In this document: one piece after another, positions 33,304-45,004 of the stretch
How the letters are laid out: each line of letters begins with the position of its first letter
How positions within the stretch are numbered: the first letter of the stretch is position 1
Assembly (NCBI GenBank): GCA_002007465.1
Contig: LNAC01000136.1
Coordinates: 1,757,638-1,821,637, forward strand
Source of the DNA: Ailurus styani
Lineage: Eukaryota; Chordata; Mammalia; Carnivora; Ailuridae
DNA length: 64,000 bases
Reading direction: 5' to 3'
Program-made: the position numbers and the translations under genes
The notes under the pieces: generated by a model
Databases searched by the model: none
Told to the model about the DNA's origin: nothing
The model's input: only the letters and a program-made list of their open reading frames with translations

Positions 33304-34030
33304 AAGTATATCTGCAATAACTGAACATGGTGGAGACTTCATGTAACTCCGTCTTTCCGTGAAATCCAATGGCTCTCCAACCTCTCAGCAACAAATAACA
33401 CTGTTTGCTACCCAGTCTTTGAATCCTAATCCTTGTTTACTACCCTCATTCTTTGAAGTTGGTAAATTTCCTGCTTTCCCCCAAAACTTTGTTGTCACTC
33501 ATCTGATTCCTTCCCTCCTCTGCACCTGAATTTTGGGTATCCCTAAGCCTTTGTCATAAAGTCATGAAATTTCAGGGTTGGGCAGAGATCTCAGACACTA
33601 TCTAGTCTGGCCCACTCATTGTTGAACACTTGATTTATGTTTACAATATTTTTATCATGTAGTTGTCCAACTTTTGTGTAAACACCATCATGATAGGTAA
33701 TTTTCCTTTTTATTTCCACCATCAATAGCTCTAATCTTTGGACCCCTCTTCCTCATATTAAGCTGAAACAGGTCTCTCTATAACTTCTTCCAATTGGTCT
33801 GGTCTCAGTCTTTTCAGCTCTCCTCATTTCCACACTGGTCTAGACCCATGAACACCTCAAGCATGGAATATGTCGATAACTTGATGGTCTCCATTGTAAT
33901 TCTTCTTTCAGTTCATTCAGTGCTTAACAATCCCCACCTGACTAATCTTTAAAACAGTTTGGATCCTGTTATGTCTTTCTCTTACTTAAGAACTTAATAA
34001 GGGCTCCCTTCATTTTTTTTTCTATCGAAA
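33304..34030 (+). mobile_element. Probable L2 fragments
   Basis: Decayed L2-type motifs: GAAATCCAATGGCTCTCC, TGACTAATCTTTAAAACAG, GAACTTAATAAGGGCTCCCTTC. Confidence 0.45.
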
Positions 34031-34059
34031 CATGTATGTTTTCAATAGATTCTTTTTTA

Positions 34060-34262
34060 TTTTATTTATTTATTTATTTTTAAAGATTTATTTATTAGAG
34101 AGAGAGAGAGAGATCGAAAGCAGGCAGAGAGGCAGGCGGAGAGAGAGGAGGAAGCAGGCTCCCCGCTGAGCAGAGAGCCCGATGCAGGCCTCGATCCCAG
34201 GACCCTGAGATCATGACCTGAGCCGAAGCAGAGGCTTTAACCCACTGAGCCACCCAGGCGCC
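34060..34262 (-). mobile_element. Young CAN SINE with 16-base target duplication
   Basis: CAATAGATTCTTTTTT at about 34043-34058 and 34263-34278. Confidence 0.96.
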
Positions 34263-34299
34263 CAATAGATTCTTTTTTAAATGTCGTTTATGTGTACAG

Positions 34300-34840
34300 A
34301 ATTCAAAAATATATAAAAGGGTATAACCTCTACCCTTCCACTGTCCCTAGGAGGTGATCACTGTTGAAAGTTTTAGGGGAGTTGGTTTGGTTTTTTTCCC
34401 TCTGATATCTTTCCAGAAATTTTCTGGACATTTTATCAAATGTGTATCTTTTGCCTGACTCTGATGATACCTTTCACCAATTATCTTCACTCTTGAGCCA
34501 CACGGAGGGCAACTTAGCAATGCGTGTCTAACATATCTGTTCTTTACATGCCTTTTTTTCACTTAACATAAAATTTTGGAAATTGTTCTACATCGGTTTA
34601 TGTAAAACGTCTTTTTCCCCCCCAATGTCTGCACAGAGGGGGGGATGTATCATGATGTTTAAGTAGATCCTTAATGGGTATTTAGGTTGTTTCCAGTTTC
34701 TTGCTATTATAGACAGCACTGCTATGAAGAGCCTCATACATGTCTGAAATATATGTGTAGGATAAATTGCCAGAAGTGGTATTGCTTGTTCAAAATGTAT
34801 CCACATTTAAAAAGTTGACAGACATTACCCTCTGAGTTGT
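34300..34840 (-). mobile_element. Old LINE 3' region, minus strand
   Basis: Antisense LINE landmarks in order: CCTAGGAGGTGATCACTGTTG, TCCAGAAATTTTCTGGAC, TTTTTTTCACTTAACATAAA, GGTTGTTTCCAGTTTCTTGC, GGATAAATTGCCAGAAGTGG. A further scrap (CACTTTACACTCTCACCAAC) lies at 35398-35417. Confidence 0.7.
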
Positions 34841-35680
34841 CACCTTCAAGGGTGAAGGTGACTGGCAAGAGCTACCATCAGATACAGCAGAGGAAACAAG
34901 TCCCTTACGCTGAGGTAAAAGAGAGAAGAGATCCCCCCACCCTTCTGTCATACTTGAGAACATCCCCCCAGCTATCCTCTCTGCTGCAACACCAGTTCTT
35001 ACTCTTTTCATTCATTCTTTCTTATCAGCATACAACGATGTTATTTCTCTCTTCTTTATAACCCTCTTTAAACTCTAAGAAGACCACAAGGAGCTGGAAA
35101 TTCAGCCGCCATCTTGCCCGAAGGATGAACTGGACATTATTGCTAGGGTGAGGATCCAATCAGGTCTTTGAAAAATTTCCTTTGCTGCACTCACAAGAGC
35201 CTTCACGCACTCTCAGACCTTCTGTAGGCTCTGGAGACCCTAGTGGCCTGCTGGGCCGGCGAAGGGAACTGTTCATAATCCCAGCTCATTCCTGAACAGT
35301 CACTGCAGAGCTGAATGGAAGGTCTGTTCTACAAGGAGATTTTTTTAGATGGAACAATCCTATTTGAAGGCCCAGGCCTCCCCTAAAGCAAATGTACCAC
35401 TTTACACTCTCACCAACAGCACGTGACTGCCTGTTTCCCCATATATTTGCCAACACAGCTGAGTGTCAAAGTCTTCTGCCTTTGTCCACGGTGACAGGTA
35501 AAAACTGAAGTACATGGTTTCAATCTCACATTTCTGTCAGGTTTGTGGTTGCACATCTTTTCATAGAATAACAATGAAAGACATCTATGTCTCTGTGCCT
35601 AGCCAGGCAACTCCACTTGGGTGCTGGGTCCCCACCCTTCTTCATATGTGAGAACACCCCACAATCCTCTCTGCTATGAC
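34841..35680. other. Mostly unassigned DNA
   Basis: No gene. Contains the LINE scrap near 35400; the rest is single-copy as far as I can tell. Confidence 0.5.
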
Positions 35681-35681
35681 T

Positions 35682-35876
35682 CCCTTTTTTTTTTTTAAGA
35701 TTTTTATTTATTTGATAGAGAGAGATCACAAGTAGGCAGAGAGGCAGGCAGAGGGGGCGGGGGAAGCAGGCCCTCCGCTGAGCGGAGAGCCCAATGCGGG
35801 GCTCGATCCCAAGACCCTGAGATCATGACTTGAGCTGAAGGCAGAGGCTTAACCCACTGAGCCACCCAGGCGCCCC
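35682..35876 (-). mobile_element. CAN SINE, minus strand
   Basis: T run, GATAGAGAGAGATCACAAG, ending CCACCCAGGCGCCCC. Short ACTCCCTT duplication on both sides. Confidence 0.95.
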
Positions 35877-36440
35877 ACAACTCCCTTCTTTAAGACCTTT
35901 TCAAGAGCCCCTTCTTTCTTTAGTCCTTCCTCATCCCTTCATTCTCTTTTTCTACTTTAGAGCAAAGCTTGCCAAACTTTTCCTGGAAAGGCCAGGTAGT
36001 AAGGATCGTAAGCCTTGTGAGCTGTGTGCTCTCCGTCCCAACTCCTTAACTCTTGCGCCTGGAACTGCCAGCAGCGACAGACAACACAGAAGTGAAAGCA
36101 GGGCGGCCATTCATCTAGCTCACTGACCTCGCTTCCCTGAAGACCAGCATCCGTCCCCCTCGCTCCAAGCCATCCAGTAGGAAACAGCCGCAGCTGTTCT
36201 GTGCCTTGCACTCCGCAGGCTTCTAGCTGGGCTCTCCAGAACAGTGCAGAGGGCCCCAGGGGACATACACCTCCCGGGAGGATGGCAAAGGGAGTTTCTG
36301 GAAGAGCCTGGCTTTGCTGTCTCCAAACTCAGGGAAACCCTCCCTCATCCAGTTGCTTCCTCTGCTGCCCCCAGGGAAAATCATCCTTGTCAAAGTCAGG
36401 TCCATGTTGTTCCTATATGCAGTAGGCATTTATCCAACTC
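35877..36440. other. Single-copy DNA with short overlapping frames
   Basis: Several frames of 60-85 codons overlap on both strands. None has a recognisable domain or a splice context. Confidence 0.5.
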
Positions 36441-36449
36441 ATCCAATGC

Positions 36450-37000
36450 CGAGAGGTCAGCAGCATTTCAGACAATCCCTTTGTCCTTGAAACCCCTTCT
36501 TCCACCAGGCATTGACTCCTCCCTGTTTCTCTCCTGTCACTCCTCCCAAGTCTGCTGGTTCCTCCTTATCTCCCAGGCCTTGTGACACCACAGAGCCTCC
36601 AGACTGAGACCTCAAAGCCTCTTCTTTCTCTCCTCGGTCCTTCCCTGTGAACTCGCCCAGCCTCAGGCTGTTCAATATACCTGTAGTTAACATGGCCAAC
36701 TTCAGAATTTTGGTCTCCAGTCTGGACCTCTCCTCTGAACTCCAGATGCATATTTCCAGCTACTTCATTGACACCTGCCCTTGGAGGCTCGATCAGCATC
36801 TCAAATGTGTCCAGCGTGCAGTGCCTAATCTTTCCCGACATGCTTCTCTGCTGTCCCCTGACTCTCTTGTTCACAGCCCCATCTACCCAGTTGCTCAGGC
36901 CAAATACTGGGCGTCAACCCTGCCCTGACTCTCCGTCTCACATGGCCTAGATCCACTTCATCAACAAATGCCTCCCCCTTGCATACACCGCCCTTCCTCG
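36450..37000 (+). mobile_element. L2 LINE fragment
   Basis: L2-like text: CTTTGTCCTTGAAACCCC, TCTGGACCTCTCCTCTGAAC, TCCAGATGCATATTTCC, CCCAGTTGCTCAGGCCAAA, CTGCCCTGACTCTC. The plus-strand frames at 36244-36950 are translations of it. Confidence 0.75.
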
Positions 37001-37034
37001 CTACACGCCCCTGCTTCCCCTCATGCCCCTGGCA

Positions 37035-37072
37035 GCCGGTTAGGTACCTGGCAACCGGTTAGGTACCTGGCA
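37035..37072. repeat. 19-base unit repeated twice
   Basis: CCGGTTAGGTACCTGGCAA twice in direct tandem. Confidence 0.95.
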
Positions 37073-37459
37073 ACAACAGTGATCGTTCTCAGATGCGGAT
37101 CAGGGCTCCCCGAGCAGCGAAAATGCCAGTTTCCCCATGGCCAATATAAAGCCGCTCCACCAGCTCTCTGCCTTTATCTTCTGTCTCTCTCCTCACTCCC
37201 CCAGGTCCAGGCACATAGGCTTCCCTGCTCCCGCTAGACGACACTGGGCTTATCCCCATCTCTGGGGCTTTGCACCCCACCCCTCACCCCCACCCCCGCA
37301 TCCCGCACCAGCCTGGGCTCGGACATGGCCTGGCAATGTTATCTTCACGGACCACCTCGTTTAAAATGGCAACAAACACACCTCCCCAGTTCTCTCTGTC
37401 TGCTGACACCTTTTTATTCTTCCCCAGTGGCACTTCCAGCATCTAAAATACATAACACA

Positions 37460-37642
37460 GGGCGCCTGGGTGGCTCAGTTGGTTGAGCAACTGCCTTCTG
37501 CTGGGGTCATGATCCCGGAATCCTGGGATCGAGTCTCGCATCGGGCTTCCAGCTCCATGGGGGGGGTCTGCTTCTCCCTCTGACCTTCTCCCCTCTCATG
37601 CTCTCTCTCTCTCTCTCTCAAATAAATAAATTTTTTAAAGCA
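37460..37642 (+). mobile_element. CAN SINE
   Basis: GGGCGCCTGGGTGGCTCAG head, G-rich change in the middle, (CT)n then AAATAAATAAAT tail. Confidence 0.95.
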
Positions 37643-37744
37643 CATAATAAAGTAGATTTCACTTAATTAAAAACAAAACAAAAACAAAAAACCTGCTCCC
37701 CCTCTAATAAGTAGAAAGCTTTTCATGAGAATAGAGGTTGGTTT

Positions 37745-37939
37745 GTTTTTTTTTTTTTAAGATTTTATTTATCTGTGATAGAACGAGAGAGAGCAAGCAC
37801 AAGCTGGGGGTGGTGCAGAAAGAGGGAGAAGCAGACTCCCCACTGAGCAGGGAGCCCGACGTAGGGCTCAATCCCAGGACCCCAGGATCATGACCTGAGC
37901 CGAAGACAGACTGGACTGACTGATCCACCCAGAGGCTCC
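37745..37939 (-). mobile_element. CAN SINE, minus strand
   Basis: Flanking ATAGAGGTTG-type duplication (37731-37740 and 37941-37950). The head end has decayed to GATCCACCCAGAGGCTCC. Confidence 0.93.
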
Positions 37940-37964
37940 ATAGAGGTTGTTTTTAATGTTTCAT

Positions 37965-38050
37965 TCTTAGTATATCCCCCAAAAAGTGCTTGACTCAAAG
38001 TAGGAGCTCAATAATATTTGCTGAATGGATAAGAGAATAAATGAATGAAT
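37965..38050 (+). mobile_element. MIR 3' end
   Basis: AAAGTGCTTGACTCAAAGTAGGAGCTCAATAATATTTGCTGAATGG, the classic MIR terminus, then GAATAAATGAATG repeats. Confidence 0.8.
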
Positions 38051-38069
38051 AAATATATTTACCACAAAT

Positions 38070-38460
38070 GTAATGACTTTAAATAACACAAACTTATTAG
38101 CCTCCAGTTCTCCAGGGCAGAAGTCTGACATGGGTCTCACTGGCCTAAAATCAAGCTGTGAGCCAGGCTCCATTACCTTCTAGAGTCTCTAGGGGAGAAT
38201 CCATTCCCTTGCCTTTTCCAGCTTGGCAGGTCACCCACTTTCCTTAGCCTGCGGGCCCTTCTTCCACCTTCAAACTAGCAGTGGTCAGTCGTGTCTTAGA
38301 TCATTCCCACATCTGGTACCCTCTTCCCATCTCCTTCTGAGTCTGTCTCCCTCTTCTGTCTTCATTTTCTTCTTTGGAGGACCCTGTGATGTCACTGGGC
38401 TCACCCAGATAATTCAGGATAATCTCCTTCTCATAAAGTCTACTGATTAGCTACCGTAAT
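38070..38460 (-). mobile_element. Old LTR-like repeat (MaLR type), minus strand
   Basis: ACACAAACTTATTAGCCTCC, CCAGGGCAGAAGTCTGACATG, CTCTAGGGGAGAATCCATTCC, CCTTTTCCAGCTTGGCAGG and TCAGGATAATCTCCTTCTC follow a common mammalian interspersed repeat that I place only tentatively among MaLR LTRs. Confidence 0.45.
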
Positions 38461-39982
38461 TCCCCTGGGCCATATAATGCAGTATACCAACAGGTTCCAG
38501 GGATTAGGATGTGGGCATGGACATTATTCTGCCCCCCATGGGCAGGAATCTCTGAGAACTCCTCAGGAGTCAAAGCTCATTTCTGATCAACCAAGAGCCC
38601 TGGGTATCAGTGTTGCTGAGAGGCAGTGGCTCTGTGAAGGAGTCTCTCCTGCCTGGCAGGATCTCCCCCTCTGCTTTCTCCAGGCAGTGCCTCCTGCTCC
38701 AAGTTGATGGTTCCTCTCAGTGACCACTCTATGAAAACTCCCTCTCAGCTAGCCAACCGCCAGTGCCAATAAATGACTTCACATCAAGGTGTGCATAAGA
38801 TGTTTCCTCAGGTATTTGCATTCTGCAAGAGGGTTTTCCCAGCTGTAAGTTACAGAAAACACATGCGGTTTATATAATGAAGAGCTCATCTTTCCTACAA
38901 GCAAGATCTCTGGAAGTAGCAGCCACTGCCCTTGACTTTGAGGACTTGATGTCACTGGCACTGATGTCTCTACAGTTGCCTTGGCTTGCCCTTACAATCA
39001 GGATGGGGCTGCTGCCGCCAAGCATCATCAGCTCCACATTCTGGACAGGAAGGAAGAGCAAAGATGGCACCACTAGTCATATCTCTTGCCAGAAAAAAAA
39101 AATTTTTTTTTCAAGTTGCAACCCACACATTCTGACTTCCCTTAATGTCTCAGTGGCCAGGACTGATCACACACTCCCAGATGCAAGAAGTTTAGGAAAG
39201 TGAGGACTGTATAATCACGATTGATTTAGGCCAATCATGATCTAATGTCTGCAGACGTTCATATTGCTGCCGCAAACAGAATTTCCATTCGGTCAACATC
39301 AGGGTACCAGGCTTAGTAAATAAATATATGAGATGCCTAGTTAAATTTGATTTTGTCATAAACAATGAAGCTTTTTTTTTTTTAAGTGTAAGTATGTAAT
39401 ATGTGGGACCTAGTTATACAAAAATCATTGGCTATTTATTTGCAATTGAAATTTAGTTGGGCATTCTGTGCTTTATCTGTCAATCCTAGGTTAGCAAGGA
39501 GGAGTGACTGCTGAGTGGGGGAACTCACAAGATTTGCCATGAGGGTGATGGCATTTTATTCTAAAGGTTGAGTTGCTGGTTGGAGAATTTCAGGACTCAA
39601 TGGCAGGCTGGTGGGGGATCTCTTCTGTGACAAAGTCTAGGGGTTTCCATTTTGACCTTCCCTTCCTATAGTTGTAGGACATCCTATGTAATGTCCAGAT
39701 AAAACCAGTTTTCAGTGGGGTTGACAGGAGGTTTCTGCTTTAATAATCCCAAATCAAATGGCTTCTCCTCTCCAGCAAGTGTCTTCTGTCTTGCCTGTTC
39801 CAGTGTAGAAATTGTTTGACTGTGGAAAGCAAAATAGAAAAGTAACAGAAGCAACTGAAATACAGGTCTGCTCAAATTAATCCATGGCCTTCTTTTCACT
39901 AGCCAATGATGGTAATGATGAGGTTAGTAATTTACAACTTAAGTGCTCAATCAGAAAAAAGGTTAATTGAATGTATGAGATT
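38461..39982. other. Single-copy DNA, no gene recognised
   Basis: The frame at 38877-39203 has no domain I know. An A9/T8 palindromic run sits at 39093-39112. No repeat recognised. Confidence 0.5.
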
Positions 39983-40082
39983 GGGGTGCCTGGTGGCTCA
40001 GTTGGGGGAGCATGCGATTCTTGATCATAGGGTTGTGAGTTCGAGCCTGGAAGTTAGATGTAGAGATTAGTTAAAAACAAAA
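39983..40082 (+). mobile_element. Old short CAN SINE
   Basis: GGGTGCCTGGTGGCTCAG head, GAGTTCGAGCCTGGAAG, then TGTAGAGATTAGTTAAAAAC. Confidence 0.88.
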
Positions 40083-40419
40083 TGTTTTTAAAATAGATGA
40101 AATTAAGTTTAAAACATGAATTTTTAGAACAAAAACTCTATCCCTATCAACCCATTTCCTCTCATACTGTTCCCACTATAATTTAAATACTCTATAACCA
40201 CCAAGATATGGGTTCCGTGGCCTGACAGTGTCTTTGGTCTGAATTTTATGACATTTTTTTCAAGCCAGAGCCGGTGAATAGAAATATCTCTGGAATCACA
40301 TGGTGTGAATTGCTGTGGAATAAGATTAAACTATTTGATGTTGATTCTGACCAAATGTGAGCATTTTTTGTAGCTCTTCATCAGATTTTACTATTAAAAC
40401 CAATACCAAACTGGGAGTT

Positions 40420-40597
40420 GCTGAAGGGGAGGCAGGTGGGGGATGGGGTAGCTGGGTGATGGGCATTAAGGAGGACAAGTGAGGTGATGAGCACGGGGTA
40501 CTGTTCGGAACTGATGAATTATTGAACTCTACATCTGAAATAACGGTTACTGTAAGTTGGCTAATAGAATTTAAATTAAAAAATAAAACCAAAACCA
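40420..40597 (+). mobile_element. Carnivore L1 3' end
   Basis: GGTGATGGGCATTAAGGAGG, GATGAGCACGGGGTACTG, ACTGATGAATTATTGAACTC, then AATTTAAATTAAAAAATAAAA: the terminal segment of carnivore L1s. Confidence 0.85.
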
Positions 40598-41005
40598 TAT
40601 TATTAATTTTTTAAAAATGATGACTACTTTACCTCTTTAGGCATTAGGTTTTTCAGATATAAAGCCTTAATTCAGAAATTAATGCATGATGATTCCATTC
40701 ACATTTCCTGCGTCAGCATTAAGATTCTACACACTCTTTTGGTCCCAGGAAACCTCAGAGACTAACAACGGCATTTCCCACGTCTTATGCCTTAACCGGA
40801 ACAGGGACTGGTAGAAGGTCACACCTTCTGTACCCCCTTCAACGGTTTACCTGTGGCCTTCCTCATATGAGTCACATTTTTTGCAGGTGTCCCGAATTTC
40901 CCATCAGTGAAAGAGAGAGTGTGATGCAAATATAACTCTCAGTTATTTGAAGTGCTTTGAACAAAATGATTAGAATGTCTTAGCATAGTGTGTGATTTTG
41001 TAAGC
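40598..41005. other. Single-copy DNA with an octamer motif
   Basis: Not a recognised repeat. Contains ATGCAAAT (about 40924-40931), the POU-factor octamer; one such motif is expected by chance in DNA of this length. Confidence 0.45.
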
Positions 41006-41009
41006 CGTT

Positions 41010-41175
41010 TGGCCAGGGGTCCCCAAACTCACTGTCCACGGTAATTCCCTAGGGGGCTTTAAAAAATTCGGGTGCTTGGAGTCTGTACCAAGGATTATGT
41101 GGGGGGGTGGGGCGTGAGTGTGGCCTGACAATCAGCATTTTAAAAAGCTCCCCAGATGGTTCTAATGTGCAAGAC
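41010..41175 (+). mobile_element. MER5-like hAT transposon remnant
   Basis: GGGTCCCCAAACTCACTG, TTAAAAAATTCGGGTGC, TAAAAAGCTCCCCAGATGGTTCTAATGTGC. Confidence 0.7.
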
Positions 41176-41727
41176 AGTATAGGCATGCCCTTTATTCTGC
41201 CTGCTGGGAGTTGCTCCCAGTAGCCACCAGGAGGGGCACGGCACGGTGAAGTGTAGGACCTGACCCACACCAAGAAGGGTCAAGTGGAAACACCAGTCCT
41301 AGAGGAACCCCAGAATCGGACCCAAACACATTGGAAACATGACACCATTGTAACTCAGATGTCCCCACCAAGGTGGAAAAAACGTAAAAATTGCTATTAC
41401 CCTCACTCAGCACCGCTTTGGTGAAGCCTGGAAACTGGAGAAGCTTTTGTTCACAAAGCAAACAATGTCTTCGGCCTCAGTATAATTCCTTCTCTTTCTT
41501 TACAGTCGGTATTAACTTGTAGGTGCAATAAATACTTTGAAAACTTCTATGGGAAATGAACTGAACTGCTCTTAGGAGCCAAGGTCAGAGAGAAGATGGG
41601 GAGTCAGGAGGAGCAGGAAGAGAAAGGCCACCCAAAAGTTGCCAAGCCAATAAGAGAGGTTTGGGAGACGAGACCCTATGGGGTGAGGGTGAGGGGATTT
41701 ATTATTTTAAAAACAAAATCTAGGGGA

Positions 41728-41932
41728 AGGGGTGCCTGGGCGGCTCATTTGGTTAAGGGTCTGACTCTTGATTTCAGCTCAAGTTATGATCTCAGGGTCC
41801 CGGGATCGAGTTCCGCTTTGGGCTCTGTGCTCAGTGGGGAGTCAGCCTTAGGATTCTCTCTCCCTCTGCCCCTCCCTCCACTCTCTAAAATAAATGAATG
41901 AATAAATGAATGAATGAATAAATAAATAAAAT
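41728..41932 (+). mobile_element. CAN SINE
   Basis: GGGTGCCTGGGCGGCTCAT head, older GACTCTTGATTTCAGCTC subtype. The tail has an expanded (AATG/AAATA)n repeat. Confidence 0.94.
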
Positions 41933-42294
41933 AAAACTAAATCCTGCTTACCATGGTATCCAGCCCCTTTCCTCCAGCTCTGCTCTAAAATCTTGAGCAG
42001 ATTTTGTATTCTTCACAGATGCGCTAATCGTCATGCAAGGAGAGTATTGGTTTTTGAAAAGCTCAGAGAAGAGGCTAGAACATCAGAATAGGCATCACAC
42101 AGAAAGGGGCGTGCGGATTTCACAGACTTGGGTTTGCCCTCATCTCCACTAAGATCATAAAGACAAATATTCAAGGATGGTTTCCTTGAAGCAATACCAG
42201 GTGTTAGCCTGCTTAGGCACCCTCAGATCTCCCTTCTGCACTGGGCAGAAAAATGAAAACAGAACAGGGAATTCAGGGGTGAGAAGGCTTATGG

Positions 42295-42470
42295 CATCAG
42301 TTCTCAAACTTGAGCTGGTATCTGAGTCACAGGAAGGTGACAAACACAGACTGCTCACCCCGCCCGCGGAGTTTCTGATTTAGTAGATGGTGCCCAGGTC
42401 TGACAAGTTCCCAAGTGATGCTGACGTTGCTTGACTGGGGATCACCCTTTGAGAACCACTGCTTTGAAAC
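42295..42470 (+). mobile_element. MER5A-like hAT transposon
   Basis: Terminal inverted repeats CAGTTCTCAAAC and GAGAACCACTG. Inside are GAGTTTCTGATTTAGTAG and ACAAGTTCCCAAGTGATGCTGA. Confidence 0.88.
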
Positions 42471-42539
42471 GCTCGCATAGAAATTCTTTCCTGGTCTGGT
42501 GTTTATTATGGTCTGTTCTTTAAAATTTTAACAGATTTT

Positions 42540-42706
42540 GGGTCTCGTGGGTGGTTCAGTTAGTTAAGCATCTGACTTCGGCTCACTTAGGTCATGATCT
42601 CAGTGTCCTGGGATCGAGACCCGAGTCAGGCTCACTGCTCAGCGGGGAGTCTGCTTCTCCTTCTCTCTCTTTCTCAAATAAATAAATAAAATCTTAAAAA
42701 AAATGT
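42540..42706 (+). mobile_element. CAN SINE, diverged head
   Basis: GGGTCTCGTGGGTGGTTCAG head and shortened CT block. Imperfect TAACAGATTTT/TAACAGGTTTT duplication. Confidence 0.92.
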
Positions 42707-43139
42707 TTAACAGGTTTTATGAGAAAGGAAGTGTCGTGCTCAATTGAGTCGGGGAAATACTAGATTAAAAGAAGTTAAAAGAGCTTTCTTTTGAGAAATT
42801 GAAATAACTTGCTGCCTACACAGGCAACAGCCTACTGTCTGCACTAGTCCGACTTTCCTATTCCAGGAAATTCTTAACCAGAAAAATGAAACGGGAAACA
42901 GTTTTATTGTTTGTTCCAGGAACTATCTGAAAACCCATTAATCCAAACATCAGAAGATTCAGTTTGCCCTCCTTAAAGTAAATATACATTCTCAGGAAGA
43001 TAGATAGCATGTCACGATTGTTTACTCTTAATTGTCCCCTTGGTGTGTCCACCATCTGAAACTGCGATGTCATAGGCTTGCCTCATCCTGATCAAGTTCT
43101 CCATCAAAATAACCACCTTAATCCAGACCCCCTAATCTT

Positions 43140-43339
43140 TTTTTTTTTTAAGATTTTATTTATTTATTTGACACAGAGAGATCAGATCACAAGTAGGCAG
43201 AGAGGCAGGCAGAGAGAGAGGAGGAAGCAGGCTCCCCGCTGAGCAGAGAGCCCAATGCGGGCCTTGATCCCAGGACACTGAGATCATGACCTGAGCCGAA
43301 GGCAGAAGCTTTAACCCACTGAGCCACCCAGGCGCCCAT
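43140..43339 (-). mobile_element. Young CAN SINE with 15-base target duplication
   Basis: AGACCCCCTAATCTT at 43125-43139 and 43340-43354. Confidence 0.97.
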
Positions 43340-43532
43340 AGACCCCCTAATCTTCATAAATATCCTGCCTTTGCCCTCAACCTCCTGAGAAGCTACTAAG
43401 AGTCTGTAACAATAATGAACTCCCTTACCTCCACAAACATTGAGCTAAGCCTGGCTTTGTCTACAGCCCACTTTGGTGGCATTTTGAGCCAGGATTCAAC
43501 AAGCTATTGCTTTAGAAAATTGGTAAGAAAAA

Positions 43533-43904
43533 AAATCTTAAAAGTTCTCATTGGGATGCCTGGGTGGCTCAGTCGGTTAAGCATCTGCCTTCAGCTTGGA
43601 TAATGATCCCAGGGTCCTGGGATTGAGTTCCGTGCTGGGCTCCCTGCTCATTGGGAAGCCTGCTTCTCCTTCTGCCTGCTGCTCCCCCTGCTTGGGCTCC
43701 CTCCTTATTGACAAATAAATAAATAAAGTCTTAAAAAAAAAAAGATTTTCACAGGAAAAATATTGTAAATATGTGAAATGATAGATGTCTAAACTTACTG
43801 TGGTGATCATTTCACAATATATATGTATATCAAATCATTATGTTATGCACCTAAAACTTAGGCAGTGTTGTATGTCAATTACATCTCGATAAAACCAGAA
43901 AAAG
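43533..43904 (+). mobile_element. Truncated L1 3' end carrying a SINE
   Basis: Flanked by AAATTGGTAAGAA at about 43520-43532 and 43905-43917. The 3' part reads GATCATTTCACAATATATATG, TTATGCACCTAAAACTTAGG, TGTATGTCAATTACATCTCG, an L1-type terminus. The SINE at 43553-43742 lies within it. Confidence 0.7.
43553..43742 (+). mobile_element. CAN SINE nested in an L1 end
   Basis: GGATGCCTGGGTGGCTCAG head, TTAAGCATCTGCC subtype, AAATAAATAAAGTC tail. Confidence 0.94.
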
Positions 43905-44072
43905 AAATTGGTAAGAACAACAACAAAACCGACCTATTACCTTAAGTTCCTACACTAGTTTAGGTCCCTCTTGTTACTCCCTGAATTATTCACAGTCTAG
44001 CAATTTGTCTGGAAAATAGTAGCCATCTAATATTATCTGAAAAAAAGAATGAAATCTTTAGTCTTTTTTACA

Positions 44073-44292
44073 TTTTTAAAATTTTTTAGAGATTGTATTT
44101 ATTTATTTATTATTTGAGGGACAGAGAGAGAAAGAGAGAGTTGGGGGGGGCGGTGAGCAGAGGGAGAGGGACAAGCAGACTTCATGCTGAGCACAGAGCC
44201 CAATGCAGGACTCGATCCCATGACCCTGAGATCATGACCTGAGCCGAAATCAAGAGTCTGACGCTTAGCTGACTTAGCCACCCAGGTGCCCC
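44073..44292 (-). mobile_element. CAN SINE, minus strand
   Basis: Flanking TAGTCTTTTTT at 44059-44069 and from 44293. Contains a G8 run and ends CCACCCAGGTGCCCC. Confidence 0.94.
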
Positions 44293-44312
44293 TAGTCTTT
44301 TTTTTTTTTTTT

Positions 44313-44393
44313 TACTTTAAAATATTAAGTAATCTCTAGCTCCAATATGGGGCTTGAACTCACGATCCTGAGACCAAGTGTTCCCCTAATTTT
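44313..44393 (-). mobile_element. Old CAN SINE fragment, minus strand
   Basis: TTAAGTAATCTCTAGCTCC, ATATGGGGCTTGAACTCACG, then truncated. Confidence 0.85.
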
Positions 44394-44439
44394 TGTCTTT
44401 AGTATGCTATTGTGCACTGTGACTTTTTAAGGGGAAGCT

Positions 44440-44692
44440 GTGACTGTCCCAACCTTTCTATCAGTTACGGAAGGCTGTGCCTCAAAGACACCCTCTGGAG
44501 AACCCTACCATAATTTGTCTCACAGATATCTTTTTAAAAGGTGTGGGAACTACTGACAAGCAAGTTGCTATTCTTATTACTAAAGGCAGTGGTCTGGGGG
44601 CAGACCTCCAGAACTGTAAGGAAATCAATTTCTGTTGTTTCAGGCACCTAGTCTGTAGTATCTTGTTGTAGCAACCCAAGTTGACTAATACA
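44440..44692 (+). mobile_element. MLT1-type (MaLR) LTR 3' part
   Basis: CCTCCAGAACTGTAAGGAAATC, TTTCTGTTGTTTCAGGCACC, AGTCTGTAGTATCTTGTTG, CTAATACA: the characteristic 3' end of MLT1 LTRs. Confidence 0.85.
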
Positions 44693-44892
44693 GTTTTTTT
44701 TAGTAGGGCTGAACTTGGAACCACTAGGTCATGGACATGACCCCTGACCTATGATTCAGGGAGCTCTCTCTAGCCTACTTATTCCTGACATTATAATTGT
44801 GCACTTCACAGTGATTGAGGGATGTAAGTTGTATTGAAGGACTGGAAATGGAAGACTTACTTAAGAGTCATAGCCATTAGAAAATAGAAGGA

Positions 44893-44989
44893 GGGTGCTT
44901 GGTTGGCTCAGTCGGTAGAGCATAGGACTCTTGATCTCAGGTTCATGAATTCAAGTCCTATGTTGGATGTAGAGTTTACTTAAAAAAAA
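44893..44989 (+). mobile_element. Old short CAN SINE with 12-base target duplication
   Basis: AAAATAGAAGGA at 44881-44892 and 44990-45001. Confidence 0.95.
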
Positions 44990-45004
44990 AAAATAGAAGG
45001 ACCC

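Noticed and set aside
36244..36950. Overlapping plus frames of 60-113 codons
   Set aside because: Mostly within an L2 fragment; frames shift repeatedly.
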